From Candidatus Defluviibacillus avedoerensis (GTDB lineage: Bacteria > Pseudomonadota > Gammaproteobacteria > Burkholderiales > Burkholderiaceae_C): a stretch of DNA of 64,000 nucleotides. Position 1 is the stretch's first letter, and each line of letters starts with the position of its first letter. This document shows, one piece after another, positions 17,355-27,208 of this stretch. The stretch spans positions 1,046,001-1,110,000 of the forward strand of contig JADJBS010000020.1 of NCBI GenBank assembly GCA_016703665.1, in the 5' to 3' direction. Under the pieces are notes generated by a model. It had not been told where the DNA came from, made no database searches, and saw only the letters and a list, made by a program, of their open reading frames with translations. Made by a program: the position numbers and the translations under genes.

Positions 17355-20300
17355 ATGTCAATGACACTTCCACCAAACCACATCTATCGCCGTGAGATTT
17401 CTGGTCAAATCCGCACTTCGCTCTCTGTCATTGTTGGGCTGATAGGTCAAGGCAAGACGGTTCTTGACTTGGGTACGGGAAGCGGTGCGCTTGGAAAATA
17501 CCTCACGACGAGCAACGGCTGCTTGGTCGATGGCGTCACCGATAATCCGGAAGAAGCTTCATTAGCACAATCGGTATACCGCAGCCTGGTAGTTGCGGAT
17601 CTCGAAACCTGCTCGCTACAGGCTTTATTTGCAGAAGAGAAATACGATTACATCGTTTGCGCTGACGTCCTTGAGCATTTACGAAACTCTCAACGTATCC
17701 TGGATGAGTGCAAAAAGAGGCTTGCCCCTAACGGTAAGTTGATCATTTCAGTGCCAAACATCGGGTATTCAGGCCTTGTTGCCGAGTTGATGAGTGGTGA
17801 GTTTCTATACCGGGACGAAGGACTGCTGGACAAAACTCACGTCCATTTTTTTACACGCCGTTCGCTCCATCGATTTCTGCAATTTGGAGGTTGGAAGACT
17901 CCGACTATCGAGATCATTGAACGACCTTTGAACGAATCTGAGTTCACTGTTCAGTTTGACAGTCTTCCCCCACCCGTTTCGCGTCATTTGCTTTCTCTGC
18001 CAGACGCATTGACATATCAGATCGTTGCTCTTACTGAGCCGACCTCCATGGACTGTGGCACATTAGAAAATCAAACCAATGTGGAAAGTCAGGCCTCGCC
18101 ACAGGCTGCAGTGTTTTCCTGCCAGCTATACAGCGGCACTGAATATGGTTACCGTGAGGATCGGAAGCTGGTTGCAAGCGGAGTCATTGGAAAGTCTAGG
18201 CAGACCATCAAATTCAAACTGGACAGAGATCTCCGATCGACCACCGGTTTGCGCTTTGATCCGGCAGATCGAGCGGGCTATCTCTATCTTTTCACAATTG
18301 AGCTTCGTGTCGGGTCCAACGCTATCTGGACTTGGAACTTTGATGAATCTGGCGTGGCCACCTTGTTGGGAACAGCTCTTCGTCAACAAATACTCGTGCA
18401 CCCACCCGTTGCAGGAAATACAGGAGCTCTTCTGCTATTGACAGGAGCAGATCCTTGGTTCGAGTTGCCAATCCCAGCAAACCTGCTTGCTTGTGAATTC
18501 TCTGAACCGGTTGAATTGGCAATCGAATTAGGTTGGCCCATGTCAGCAGACTACATGGCATTGGCTGAAACCGTCAATGCACAGAGACAGAATTTCGATA
18601 CACATATCAAAGAGACAGCATGGCGCCTCGAAACAATGAAAGAGGATCATCGACAAGCCTTGCAATCCGTGGCTGATCGTTTTCATAACTCGCAGATTGT
18701 CGATCTTCAGTTAGTTGATGCTTTAAGGGCAGCTCGCGCTGAACAAGAAGTAGCTGTTTCGTTTCAAATTCAATATGCTGAGTCATTGCGGCTCAAATTG
18801 GAGGCACAACAAACCAATCATGCGCTTGAACTCAACTCGGCGAATGAGGCAATAAACATCCTACAGATGCAAGCTTCGGTCCTCAAAGAGAGCGTCAAGT
18901 CTGCGGAGAGCCATATCTTGCAACTGGTCGGGGAATGCAAGAGAACTGCAGATGAACGATCTGATTTGGTCGCGCGATTGGGCTGGTTAGAGAATTCCAG
19001 AGTATTCAAGCTCACTCGCCCCCTTGTGCGAGCAAAGATGCTCATCAATCCTTTGTTGCGCGCGTTTCAAGGCTCAACGAACACGCTTACGGCAGCGAAA
19101 TTTGTCCCCCCATCTAAGCTGTCATTGCAAGTTGACATCGTCATTCCGGTTTACAAAGGACTGGATGACACTCAGCGCTGCATAAATTCCGTACTGTCGA
19201 ACCCCTGCAAAACACCGTTCCGTGTCGTCGTTATCAATGATGCAAGCCCAGAATCTGAGGTGACAAATTGGCTTCGGGAGATAAGTCTCCGCGACTCGCG
19301 CATTCTCCTCTTGGAGAACAAGGAGAATCTGGGTTTTGTAGGCACCGTGAATCGAGGCATGTCTGTCAGCGACAGCCACGACATAGTTCTGCTTAACAGC
19401 GACACCGAAGTGGCAAACGATTGGCTTGATCGTCTTCAGCATTCCGCCTATGTCGGTGACCGGGTTGGCACGGTTACACCATTCTCAAACAACGCCACCA
19501 TATGCAGCTACCCCACATTTTGCGCAGAGAATCCCATGATAAGCGGTCACACAACCGCAAGCCTGGACAAGCTTTTTTCCCAGGCAAATAAAGGAGAAGT
19601 GGTTGATATTCCCACCGGTGTGGGATTCTGCATGTACATACGTCGAGAGTGTTTGTCTTCTGTTGGTCTCTTTGATGTTGCCAATTTTGGTAAGGGCTAT
19701 GGCGAGGAAAATGATTTTTGCAGACGCGCAGCTGCAGCAGGTTGGCGAAACCTTCACGCACTCGACACGTTTGTCTTGCATGCCGGAGGCGTGAGTTTTG
19801 GGTCGTCCAAGAATGATCGCGTTCTGGCTGCATTACAGACCTTGGCACGTTTGTATCCGGACTACGATTCACTGGTGCAGAAATACGTGAAGAATGACCC
19901 TGCGGCCAGTTACAGGCATGCAGTTGATATCCTGCGTGTTCAGGCTTCAGGGAAACCATCTGTTCTGCTGATCTTGCATGACCGTAGCGGCGGCACGATC
20001 CGCCACGCGCATGAACTGGCCGAGCATCTAAAAGAATTCGCCAATTTCTTTACTTTGACGCCGACCCCAGGTGGGGCAGTGTGCCTACGCCTCTTGGGAC
20101 AAGATGAAGCTTTTTCGCTCACCTATTTGTTAGCGGATGAGATGGAGAAATTGGTGCAGTGTTTGTGTAGTGTGGGAATTGGCTTGGTGCACTATCACCA
20201 CTTGATTGGTCACCATGACTCAGTTCTTCAGATTCCGAATCAATTGGCGGTGCCATATGACTTCACTGTGCATGACTACTTTTCGTACTGTCCACAGATT

Positions 20301-21329
20301 TCATTGACAGATGTGTCAAATAAATACTGTGGCGAGGCCGGCATTGATCAGTGCCGTCAGTGCCTGAACATTTTGCCAGCGCCTGGCAGTATGTCCATCG
20401 ACGCATGGCGCATTAAGTACCGGTCGTTTCTCTCTGGGGCACGATTTGTCCTTACGCCAAGTAGAGACGTAAAAAACAGAATCTCCAGATTTTTATCCTC
20501 TGACAATATCCGATTTGTTCCGCACACAGATTTGTCTGCTGCGGAGAAACTACCCGCTCCTCAGCCAAACATTGTTGGCCACGGTGAGAAGCTTCGGATC
20601 GTCGTTGTCGGTGCTCTTAGCCCAATCAAAGGCGCGGATATTCTTGAGGAGGTCGCTTATTCAGCGTTCAAATCAGATTTGCCACTCGAATTTCATTTGG
20701 TTGGTTACGCCTATCGCAGTTTGAAAACACTGCCTGATTGCAATCTGACCATACACGGCGCCTATGCGGAGAATGACCTTGCGCGAATTTTGAACGAAAT
20801 TCAGCCCGATGTCGTCTGGTTTCCTGCCCTTTGGCCTGAGACTTACAGCTACACGTTAAGCGCCTGCTTACTACACGGCCTACCCATCGTAGCGCCTGAC
20901 ATTGGTGCTTTTGCAGAGAGGCTAAGCCGCCGTCACTGGACCTGGATCCAACCCTGGAATAGATCAACAGGTGACTGGGCTATCTTTTTCTCGACCATCC
21001 GATCGGACCATTTTGTAACGGGTATTCCGCCTAAGCTGTCACCAGCTGTGCCACAGTTTGCGGATTGCCGACCCTGTCCGACATGGTCATATACATCTGA
21101 CTATCTCAAGGGAGTCGGTTTAAGGCCTGACTTGCCCATACTGAGTCACGCAAACTTGCACCCATTCCTCACGCAGTCTTCAGGCCGGATGCCATCTGTT
21201 CATATTGCGCTAAAGGTCCGCGCTTTGAAGGCGCTTACACGCTTGCGATCCATGCGATCCATGAGCGGCTTGGCAAGAGCAGTTCCTCTGCGATGGCAGA
21301 CTCGCATCAAATCATGGCTGAATACGTAG
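17355..21329 (+). CDS. Trifunctional methyltransferase / GT2 / GT4 polysaccharide synthesis protein
   Basis: A 1324-residue cytoplasmic fusion protein, starting at ATG 17355, eight bases after rfbC. Domains in order: a class I SAM methyltransferase (about 1-215; DLGTGSGALG at 38-47, ADVLEHL near 105); a poorly recognised beta-rich segment (about 235-400); a helical coiled coil (about 405-550); a GT2 glycosyltransferase (about 590-860; VDIVIPVYKG near 592, LLNSDTEV near 677 as the DXD site, GEENDFCRRA near 786); and a GT4-like glycosyltransferase (about 865-1240; RIVVVGALSPIKG). Such fusions occur in O-antigen clusters that use chain-length control by terminal methylation. It sits between the rhamnose genes and the convergent ABC exporter. 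The base composition is lower in GC than the rfb genes. Confidence 0.85.
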   Translation: MSMTLPPNHIYRREISGQIRTSLSVIVGLIGQGKTVLDLGTGSGALGKYLTTSNGCLVDGVTDNPEEASLAQSVYRSLVVADLETCSLQALFAEEKYDYIVCADVLEHLRNSQRILDECKKRLAPNGKLIISVPNIGYSGLVAELMSGEFLYRDEGLLDKTHVHFFTRRSLHRFLQFGGWKTPTIEIIERPLNESEFTVQFDSLPPPVSRHLLSLPDALTYQIVALTEPTSMDCGTLENQTNVESQASPQAAVFSCQLYSGTEYGYREDRKLVASGVIGKSRQTIKFKLDRDLRSTTGLRFDPADRAGYLYLFTIELRVGSNAIWTWNFDESGVATLLGTALRQQILVHPPVAGNTGALLLLTGADPWFELPIPANLLACEFSEPVELAIELGWPMSADYMALAETVNAQRQNFDTHIKETAWRLETMKEDHRQALQSVADRFHNSQIVDLQLVDALRAARAEQEVAVSFQIQYAESLRLKLEAQQTNHALELNSANEAINILQMQASVLKESVKSAESHILQLVGECKRTADERSDLVARLGWLENSRVFKLTRPLVRAKMLINPLLRAFQGSTNTLTAAKFVPPSKLSLQVDIVIPVYKGLDDTQRCINSVLSNPCKTPFRVVVINDASPESEVTNWLREISLRDSRILLLENKENLGFVGTVNRGMSVSDSHDIVLLNSDTEVANDWLDRLQHSAYVGDRVGTVTPFSNNATICSYPTFCAENPMISGHTTASLDKLFSQANKGEVVDIPTGVGFCMYIRRECLSSVGLFDVANFGKGYGEENDFCRRAAAAGWRNLHALDTFVLHAGGVSFGSSKNDRVLAALQTLARLYPDYDSLVQKYVKNDPAASYRHAVDILRVQASGKPSVLLILHDRSGGTIRHAHELAEHLKEFANFFTLTPTPGGAVCLRLLGQDEAFSLTYLLADEMEKLVQCLCSVGIGLVHYHHLIGHHDSVLQIPNQLAVPYDFTVHDYFSYCPQISLTDVSNKYCGEAGIDQCRQCLNILPAPGSMSIDAWRIKYRSFLSGARFVLTPSRDVKNRISRFLSSDNIRFVPHTDLSAAEKLPAPQPNIVGHGEKLRIVVVGALSPIKGADILEEVAYSAFKSDLPLEFHLVGYAYRSLKTLPDCNLTIHGAYAENDLARILNEIQPDVVWFPALWPETYSYTLSACLLHGLPIVAPDIGAFAERLSRRHWTWIQPWNRSTGDWAIFFSTIRSDHFVTGIPPKLSPAVPQFADCRPCPTWSYTSDYLKGVGLRPDLPILSHANLHPFLTQSSGRMPSVHIALKVRALKALTRLRSMRSMSGLARAVPLRWQTRIKSWLNT

Positions 21330-21343
21330 CGCAATTTTGCGCA

Positions 21344-22561
21344 TCAAATCCATCGGTGAGGTAAACGGACGAGCCCTGGTGTTTTGCTTGGATAGATGAA
21401 GCGGAAATGCTTGCAGTGATACCACTTGTCATATTCAACCAAGCCTTGCGCGTCGAACAAATATGCGCTGACCACATAGTCACCACTGTGCAAAGGCAGA
21501 TCCGGAAACAATAAGCCTATTTGCCACAGGCCAGGTTCGACCTCAGTTGGTTGCACACCTTCGGCGTGCGTTGCAACGGACGTGATCCCAACCCCGTGAC
21601 TTTGCTCCAGCATCAAGGCAACGTTTGGGCATTCATTGGAGCCCAGTCGTGCCCTGACGGTAATGGCAAGTTCACTTGACTCCAGCAATGGCGGATCTCC
21701 TGAACCCAGGTTTGCAATTTCAACCGATTCAATTTGCCCAACCGTGCCCGAATGCAAAACAACGCCTGCATTTGCCAGCGGCGCATTGGCATGCACCGTG
21801 TCCGTCCCATCCCTTTCCCGGACATGCGCCTCATATGCACTGAGGACGTACTCAGTATCGCCAATAGCCTTGACCAAGCCCCTGTCAAGCCAAATGGCTT
21901 GATCGCATAACTGCCGAACATGGTAAAGGCTGTGGGAACAGAACAGAATGCTGCATCCGTGAGACCTGAATTCGTCAATCCTGTCAATGCACTTCTTTTG
22001 GAAATGCTGGTCACCCACAGCAAGCGCCTCGTCAACGATCAACAAAGTAGGCTCAACTGCTGTCACCAGCGCGAAAGCCAGTCGAACGATCATTCCGGAC
22101 GAGTATGTTTTCACTGCACGGTCGATAGCCTCACCCAATTCGGAAAAGGCCACAATGCTCTCTTCAAGCGATTGCATCTGTTTGGTTGAAATACCGATCA
22201 GGTTCCCTCCAAAATACAGATTTTCTCGCCCTGTAAAATCAGGGTGGAATCCTGCACCCAATTCGAGGATGGCGGTTACCCGTCCCACGCGATCAAGATG
22301 TCCCGTCGTGGAATGCAAAGTCCCTGCAAGGATTTTAAGAAGCGTACTCTTACCCGCCCCGTTGTCACCAATTACGCCGAGACACTTGCCCCGTGCCAGT
22401 TCAAAAGAAACGCCTTTGAGCGACCAATGACTCCTGTAAAGCAGCCTCCCTGTCACCAGCGCCTTGAACCGGTCTCGTTGGGAATCAAACAGCTTGTATT
22501 CTTTGCCGATGTTGGTCGCTCGCAATACGGGACCGCTGGTTAAATCCAGACTGTCTGCCAT
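21344..22561 (-). CDS. wzt: O-antigen/polysaccharide ABC exporter, ATP-binding subunit with Wzt C-terminal domain
   Basis: A 405-residue ABC ATPase of the polysaccharide-export (Wzt/TagH) class. Walker A GDNGAGKST is at residues 65-73, the signature is YSSGM (in VKTYSSGMIVRLAFA), and Walker B is LLIVDEAL. Residues about 255-400 form the beta-sandwich Wzt C-terminal domain that recognises the end-modified glycan. The start is one base beyond the stop of wzm (corrected frame). With the methyltransferase/GT fusion it fits an ABC-transporter-dependent O-antigen system. Confidence 0.93.
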   Translation of the reverse strand: MADSLDLTSGPVLRATNIGKEYKLFDSQRDRFKALVTGRLLYRSHWSLKGVSFELARGKCLGVIGDNGAGKSTLLKILAGTLHSTTGHLDRVGRVTAILELGAGFHPDFTGRENLYFGGNLIGISTKQMQSLEESIVAFSELGEAIDRAVKTYSSGMIVRLAFALVTAVEPTLLIVDEALAVGDQHFQKKCIDRIDEFRSHGCSILFCSHSLYHVRQLCDQAIWLDRGLVKAIGDTEYVLSAYEAHVRERDGTDTVHANAPLANAGVVLHSGTVGQIESVEIANLGSGDPPLLESSELAITVRARLGSNECPNVALMLEQSHGVGITSVATHAEGVQPTEVEPGLWQIGLLFPDLPLHSGDYVVSAYLFDAQGLVEYDKWYHCKHFRFIYPSKTPGLVRLPHRWI

Positions 22562-22562
22562 C

Positions 22563-23350
22563 TCAAAGCCAATCGACGAGTTGGTCGCGACTATGGCGCA
22601 GCACCGGCATCAACGCCAAGTAGGCAACCCCCAACCAGACGGAAATGACACCCCACAAATAGGGCGGGGCCATTCCCCCTTTAAAAGGATGTCCTGGTAG
22701 CCCAAAACGAAGGCCGTCATCGGATTCAGCCACAACGCCCAACGCCAATTTTCAGGGAATAAGCCGATGGGGAAAAGCACAGGCGACAGGTAAATACCGA
22801 CGGACAAAAAGAAACCAATGAACTGAAGCGTGTCGCGTAAAGCCACTGAAAAAACCGCCGCCAGATAGGCCAGTCCAATCGTCAAAGTTGTTTGCAGCAG
22901 CAAAAGCGGCAACAAGGCCATCAGTGCCGGAGAAAAATGATGAAATGGCGTGTAGCAAATGGCAACCAGAATAAACAGCGGCCCGAATATGACGGCACTC
23001 GCCAGCACCGCCTTGACAGGAAACAGCATCACGGGCAAGGCGTTCTTTTGCAGGATAGAACTCGCATCAATCAGGCTGTTCGCCCCCCTGCACATCGCAT
23101 CACACACCGCCATCCACGCCAAACACCCTACGATCAAACACGCACCCACAGCCCGCACCGGCGCCTCCGTCCCAAGCCGCATGGCAAACACGATATCCAG
23201 CACCAGGTAATACGCCGCAATGACCAGCAGCGGCTGAAGGTAAGGCCAGACAATACCCGCCACAGTACCCGCATGCCGCGTAGAGACTTCTCGCCGAACA
23301 AGAACGGTCAGCAGCGCCCTGGATCGCCAAAGCAGCGCCAGATCATTCAT
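22563..23350 (-). CDS. wzm: O-antigen/polysaccharide ABC exporter permease (frameshifted near the 3' end)
   Basis: An ABC-2 type permease, about 262 residues when corrected, with six predicted membrane spans. From ATG 23350 (MNDLALLWRSRALL) it reads normally to LLKGEWP, then slips; the true C-terminus YLWGVISVWLGVAYLAL and RHSRDQLVDWL is in another frame and ends at 22563. One extra C in the run opposite 22666-22669 restores one frame, and the corrected stop is then one base from the wzt start, as expected. It overlaps the upstream FkbM-methyltransferase stop by 8 bases. A sequencing error is the likeliest explanation. Confidence 0.88.
22666..22669 (-). other. Probable one-base deletion in a G/C run inside wzm
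   Basis: Four G on the plus strand where five would join the two wzm frames. Both flanking reading frames encode typical Wzm sequence (NPMTAFVLGYQDILLKGEW before, YLWGVISVWLG after). Confidence 0.8.
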
Positions 23351-24029
23351 TGGAATGCAAGGTGTTTTTGAACAGCGCATCCATTTCGTAGCGTCGAATC
23401 AGTTCAAATCCAGTCAATTTTCTCGCCAACTCCGCCAGCGTGATTTGCCCCTCATACCATAAGTCGTTGCTGTATTCTGTATAGAGATACCGTGCTGAAG
23501 AAAGCAATTTGGTTGCACCATCAATCAAGTCGCTCTCTGCACCTTGAACATCAGCCCAAATGAAATCCACATTGGCTATCTGATGTTGGTCCGCCCATGT
23601 ATCCAGTGTCCGGATCGCTACTTCGATTTGTTTTTCAAACTTTACCCAAGGCCAGACTTCCAAATGCGTCCTTGGCTTGCGAATTGAGCCAGATTGGTCC
23701 CAGCCTTGATGGTAATCGGGCATGTTCTCACCACCGCTGCTCTGGTGAAAAGTAACAGTGCCATTGATAGCTCCAATGGCATGCTCGTGCAAGCGCACCT
23801 TAGAGCTAGCGCCTAAGCTGTGCCGAAACTTTGCGATGGCTCGTGGGTCTGGCTCAAAAGCATGGATGATCGCGTCAGGCATGCTCTTGAGTAATTCAAT
23901 CGTCGTTTGCCCACAGTTCGCACCCACCTCTAGGATCAACGGATCGTCGCGTTTCACAAGCATACGAATCTCTCTGGCAGTCAGTGCACCTGGAGTGATT
24001 GGAATTTTACTAATATCCATGAAACTCAC
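23343..24029 (-). CDS. FkbM-family SAM-dependent methyltransferase
   Basis: A 228-residue protein with the FkbM fold. The SAM site is ILEVGANCGQTTIELL at about residues 33-48, followed by the acidic AFEPDP segment (58-63) and DFIWADVQGAESDLI near 155-169, all family hallmarks. FkbM enzymes O-methylate sugars or polyketides; among glycan export genes a glycan methyl group is likely. It ends overlapping the wzm start by 8 bases, so it is cotranscribed. The base composition is noticeably more AT-rich than the rfb genes. Confidence 0.85.
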   Translation of the reverse strand: MSFMDISKIPITPGALTAREIRMLVKRDDPLILEVGANCGQTTIELLKSMPDAIIHAFEPDPRAIAKFRHSLGASSKVRLHEHAIGAINGTVTFHQSSGGENMPDYHQGWDQSGSIRKPRTHLEVWPWVKFEKQIEVAIRTLDTWADQHQIANVDFIWADVQGAESDLIDGATKLLSSARYLYTEYSNDLWYEGQITLAELARKLTGFELIRRYEMDALFKNTLHSNE

Positions 24030-24039
24030 TAAAAATTGG

Positions 24040-24612
24040 TCAATTATTAGGCGAGCAGTTTTTGTCCGCCTCCAAATTCAAACTCATCAATCTTCCATTT
24101 TCCTTATCCATATGAGGGATATGCGCTTGAGAAAAATCATCGAATTGTGAGTGTTCTGTTTTTCGCCAATCCCAACGACGAATATTTTTAAAACCAGCAG
24201 AATGGAGTAAATGCGATAAAAATGGCTCGTCAAATATGATTTTGTGATAATCATATTGATTACGCTGCCCACCGCAAACCAGGCCGACCAAACCGCTTAA
24301 CCCATCTTTAAGTCCTTCTTTAGCGTATAAATCCACAACTGCTGAAAAATCAGGGACCGCCAAACGCAATACACCATTGGGCAAAAGAATGCGTTGCCAT
24401 TCTTTCAAAACATTTAACACTTCGCGTCGACCAAAATGCTCCAACACATGCGAAGCATATATTAAATCAAATGAGTTTTCTGAAAACATCGAAAAATCGT
24501 CAACCAGGCATTGATGATCAATATGTGGCGCATCCAATACGTCTACGTGAATGAAGCCCGGTATATATTTCGACCCACAACCAACATGCAATTTCCTCAA
24601 ATCATTCTCCAA
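24040..24612 (-). CDS. SAM-dependent methyltransferase (type 11), AT-rich
   Basis: A 190-residue methyltransferase domain: LHVGCGSKYIPGFIHVD at about residues 8-24 is the SAM-binding loop, YASHVLEHFGRREV near 52-65 is motif IV, and PNGVLRLAVPDFSAVV follows. This form, in which the protein begins directly at motif I, is common in LPS and capsule clusters. It is 11 bases from the OGT-like gene upstream and 10 bases from the FkbM gene downstream, so all are probably cotranscribed. Its low GC suggests acquisition by transfer. Confidence 0.85.
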   Translation of the reverse strand: MENDLRKLHVGCGSKYIPGFIHVDVLDAPHIDHQCLVDDFSMFSENSFDLIYASHVLEHFGRREVLNVLKEWQRILLPNGVLRLAVPDFSAVVDLYAKEGLKDGLSGLVGLVCGGQRNQYDYHKIIFDEPFLSHLLHSAGFKNIRRWDWRKTEHSQFDDFSQAHIPHMDKENGRLMSLNLEADKNCSPNN

Positions 24613-24623
24613 ATTTTCGAAAA

Positions 24624-27188
24624 TTATTTATTGGTATACCAAGTCTTGTACATTTTACCATATGCATCATTAAGCGCGTTTGACAAATCAATTGTGTTAC
24701 ACAACAAACTGCTTTTCATCAACTCTCTTTGATGGATTCTTAACGAGATTCGTTTATTTTTGTCATTTATTAGTTTAACAACTTTGTTGACATAATCATC
24801 TAAATTGTCTGCAATCCATTCATCATGTTCCAAGCCATGAATCAACGATGCCGTCATTCTGGAAGCCGTTCTTTCGCCGGCCAGCGCAATGACCGGAACG
24901 CCCATCCAGAAAGCATCGCAGGTTGTGGTGGCGCCACCAGGACTTCCTATTGGATCTAGTGCAATATCGATTTCATTATAAACAGCCATATGCTCAGACC
25001 AACTCCTCGTGTTCCCGACCAGTTTTAATCTATCAGAGCTTATGCCGTACTCTTTCATGATGTCTTGAATATTTTTTGCGTTTACCCCTTCCTCAAGCGC
25101 CTTTGTTTTGAGCAGAAGTTTGGCTTGAGGTACTTTATTTAATATAACGGCCCATAAGGCGAGTGTGGATTTGGAGAGCTTAGCAAATTGATGAAAACAC
25201 CCAAGCCATACAACTCCATCATCGTCAGGTTTCCGAGATATATCTGGCGCATCAGGGCGTGGCCTGTAACTTACATATGGTCTATTAAGGCGCCACACTT
25301 TTTCGGAAAATTGTTCATCGTGACTTGGCGGCACCAATATCTCATCTGCCATCCAATAATCCATCTGGCTAATGCCGGTGCTAGCGGCAAAACCAAGGTA
25401 ATGAACCTGAACAGGAGCAGCTCTGCGCGCAAAAACACCAAGTCGATTTCTACCGGTATAGCCCGAAATATCGACTAGAACATCTATCTTGTCTGAAATT
25501 ATTAGTTCAATGACTTTTTCGTCTTCGTTCTGAAAAATATCTCTCCAATTAGCCGCTGTTTTCTTGTAACGTTCGGTGACAGCATCAGCTTCATTTGAAT
25601 TGGAATACAGGTAAATTTCCGCCTTATTTGAATTATTATTTTCGACAATACCTTCCATAAAATAGCTTACAGAATGCTCCCTGAAGTCCCCTGATACATA
25701 GCCTACACGCAAAGGTCTTCCTGAATTATTTGTATTTTCAAAAATCCTCACCTTCGCTGTCAATCTTGCATTTTCTGGGATAACCCGTTTTTCCCATTTT
25801 TTTGCCTCTTCAAGATATTGCAAAGGCGGTAGCATGCTGTTCCAAGCATAGGTATACATGAGTCCTTCATTTGCTTGCAAATGATCAGATTGAAGCTCAA
25901 TTGCCCATTTGAAGCTTGATATCGCGTGGTCCAGTTGTCCATTGTTGACCTGAAGAATCCCCAGGTTTGCATGGCCTCCCGGGTTTTCCGGCTCCAGTTC
26001 AATCACCTTCAGTAACGCAAGCTCCTTGGCTCGCGTTGCTATTTTTTCGCTCTGGCCGTTATCGCCCAACGCTTTTAAGATCAGCCCTAAATTGGCGTGC
26101 GCTTGAACATGATCCCGGTCTAGTTTCAAGGCCTGTTCGCAAGCCTCCACAGCCTCTTGTAATCGTTTTTCCTGCAAAAGGACAATGGAAAGGTTGCTAA
26201 AGGCATCCGGATTCCCCGGCTTCTGTGTGATGGCAGCTTGGTAAGCTTTTTCTGCGTCAGCCCAACGACCCTTCACCTGGTAAAGTTTGCCAAGTTCATA
26301 GTGTGACTCAGGTATGTTTGAAGCCGTTTTGATCATGGCCTCGAGTTCAACGATCGCATCGTCCACGCGGCCGGCCTGGATCTGAATCATGGCCAAATTG
26401 AATCTGGCGACATACAGGGACGCGTTCAGGGCAATGGCTTTGCGAAAGCTCTGCTCTGCGGCTTGAGTGTTTTCAAGCCTTGCTTCGCAATTACCTCTGA
26501 AATACCACGCCTCTGACATTTGCGGTGCAATTGCTAGCGCTGTCTCGTAGCTTTTGAGCGAATCCGCTGTATTGCCAATGTCAAACAACGCACTGCCAAG
26601 ATTGCAATGCGCGGCGGCATCGCCCGGTGCTAGGCTCGCTGCCTTTTCCAACGCAGGGATAGCATCCTGGTGGCTGCCTTGGGCGCGGATAGTCGCGCCA
26701 AGTGCAGCCCAAGCGGCCGGGTAGGCAGGAAGGCTTATCGTCAAGGCTCGTGCCAGCCGTTCCGCCTGGGCGGCCTGACCCGCATCGATGAGCGCGGCAA
26801 CAGCGTTGATGCACTCTGATGGAACCGTTTCCCTGACATTCAACCTTTCCGCCAGCCTTTGCACTTCGTCCCCGGCAAGACCCAGAGTACGCCCATGCAC
26901 CAGCGTCTGCCTTGCCAGGGGCTCCAAGCCTGCCGCTATGAGACCCTTGATGAAGCTGAGCCAAAACTGCGGCTCGCCCGGATTGGCCACCACGGCAAGC
27001 CTAAAGAACTCAACACTGCGGGCTGTGCGCCCATTTTGCATGGCCAGAAGGCCAAGATTGTGTTGAACCTGTGCATGATTGGGCTGTAGTGCCAGGGCTT
27101 TTATGTAGAGTTCTTCTGCAGCCTCGTATCGTCCGACGCTTTGTTCATGTATCGCGTTCGCAACTATTCTTTCCAGCTCTGAAACCAT
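24624..27188 (-). CDS. TPR-SPINDLY O-linked glycosyltransferase (OGT-like, GT41), copy 1
   Basis: An 854-residue protein. Residues 1-470 are at least ten TPR repeats (AxxxLGxxxxxxGxxxxAxxxxxxAxxxxP periodicity). The C-terminal GT41 region (about 485-850) has the OGT hallmarks: RVGYVSGDFREHSVSYF near 490-505 with the catalytic-loop histidine, AKLLLKTKAL with the nucleotide-binding lysine, and GGATTTCDAFWMGVPVIAL. Enzymes of this class transfer a sugar from a nucleotide donor to Ser/Thr of proteins in the cytoplasm. The TPR half has the GC-rich composition of the window, while the catalytic half (about 24624-25850) is strongly AT-rich, indicating a mosaic gene. It lies 20 bases from the second OGT-like gene. 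Confidence 0.9.
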   Translation of the reverse strand: MVSELERIVANAIHEQSVGRYEAAEELYIKALALQPNHAQVQHNLGLLAMQNGRTARSVEFFRLAVVANPGEPQFWLSFIKGLIAAGLEPLARQTLVHGRTLGLAGDEVQRLAERLNVRETVPSECINAVAALIDAGQAAQAERLARALTISLPAYPAAWAALGATIRAQGSHQDAIPALEKAASLAPGDAAAHCNLGSALFDIGNTADSLKSYETALAIAPQMSEAWYFRGNCEARLENTQAAEQSFRKAIALNASLYVARFNLAMIQIQAGRVDDAIVELEAMIKTASNIPESHYELGKLYQVKGRWADAEKAYQAAITQKPGNPDAFSNLSIVLLQEKRLQEAVEACEQALKLDRDHVQAHANLGLILKALGDNGQSEKIATRAKELALLKVIELEPENPGGHANLGILQVNNGQLDHAISSFKWAIELQSDHLQANEGLMYTYAWNSMLPPLQYLEEAKKWEKRVIPENARLTAKVRIFENTNNSGRPLRVGYVSGDFREHSVSYFMEGIVENNNSNKAEIYLYSNSNEADAVTERYKKTAANWRDIFQNEDEKVIELIISDKIDVLVDISGYTGRNRLGVFARRAAPVQVHYLGFAASTGISQMDYWMADEILVPPSHDEQFSEKVWRLNRPYVSYRPRPDAPDISRKPDDDGVVWLGCFHQFAKLSKSTLALWAVILNKVPQAKLLLKTKALEEGVNAKNIQDIMKEYGISSDRLKLVGNTRSWSEHMAVYNEIDIALDPIGSPGGATTTCDAFWMGVPVIALAGERTASRMTASLIHGLEHDEWIADNLDDYVNKVVKLINDKNKRISLRIHQRELMKSSLLCNTIDLSNALNDAYGKMYKTWYTNK

Positions 27189-27208
27189 GGATTAAGGTAC
27201 TCCGTGTC

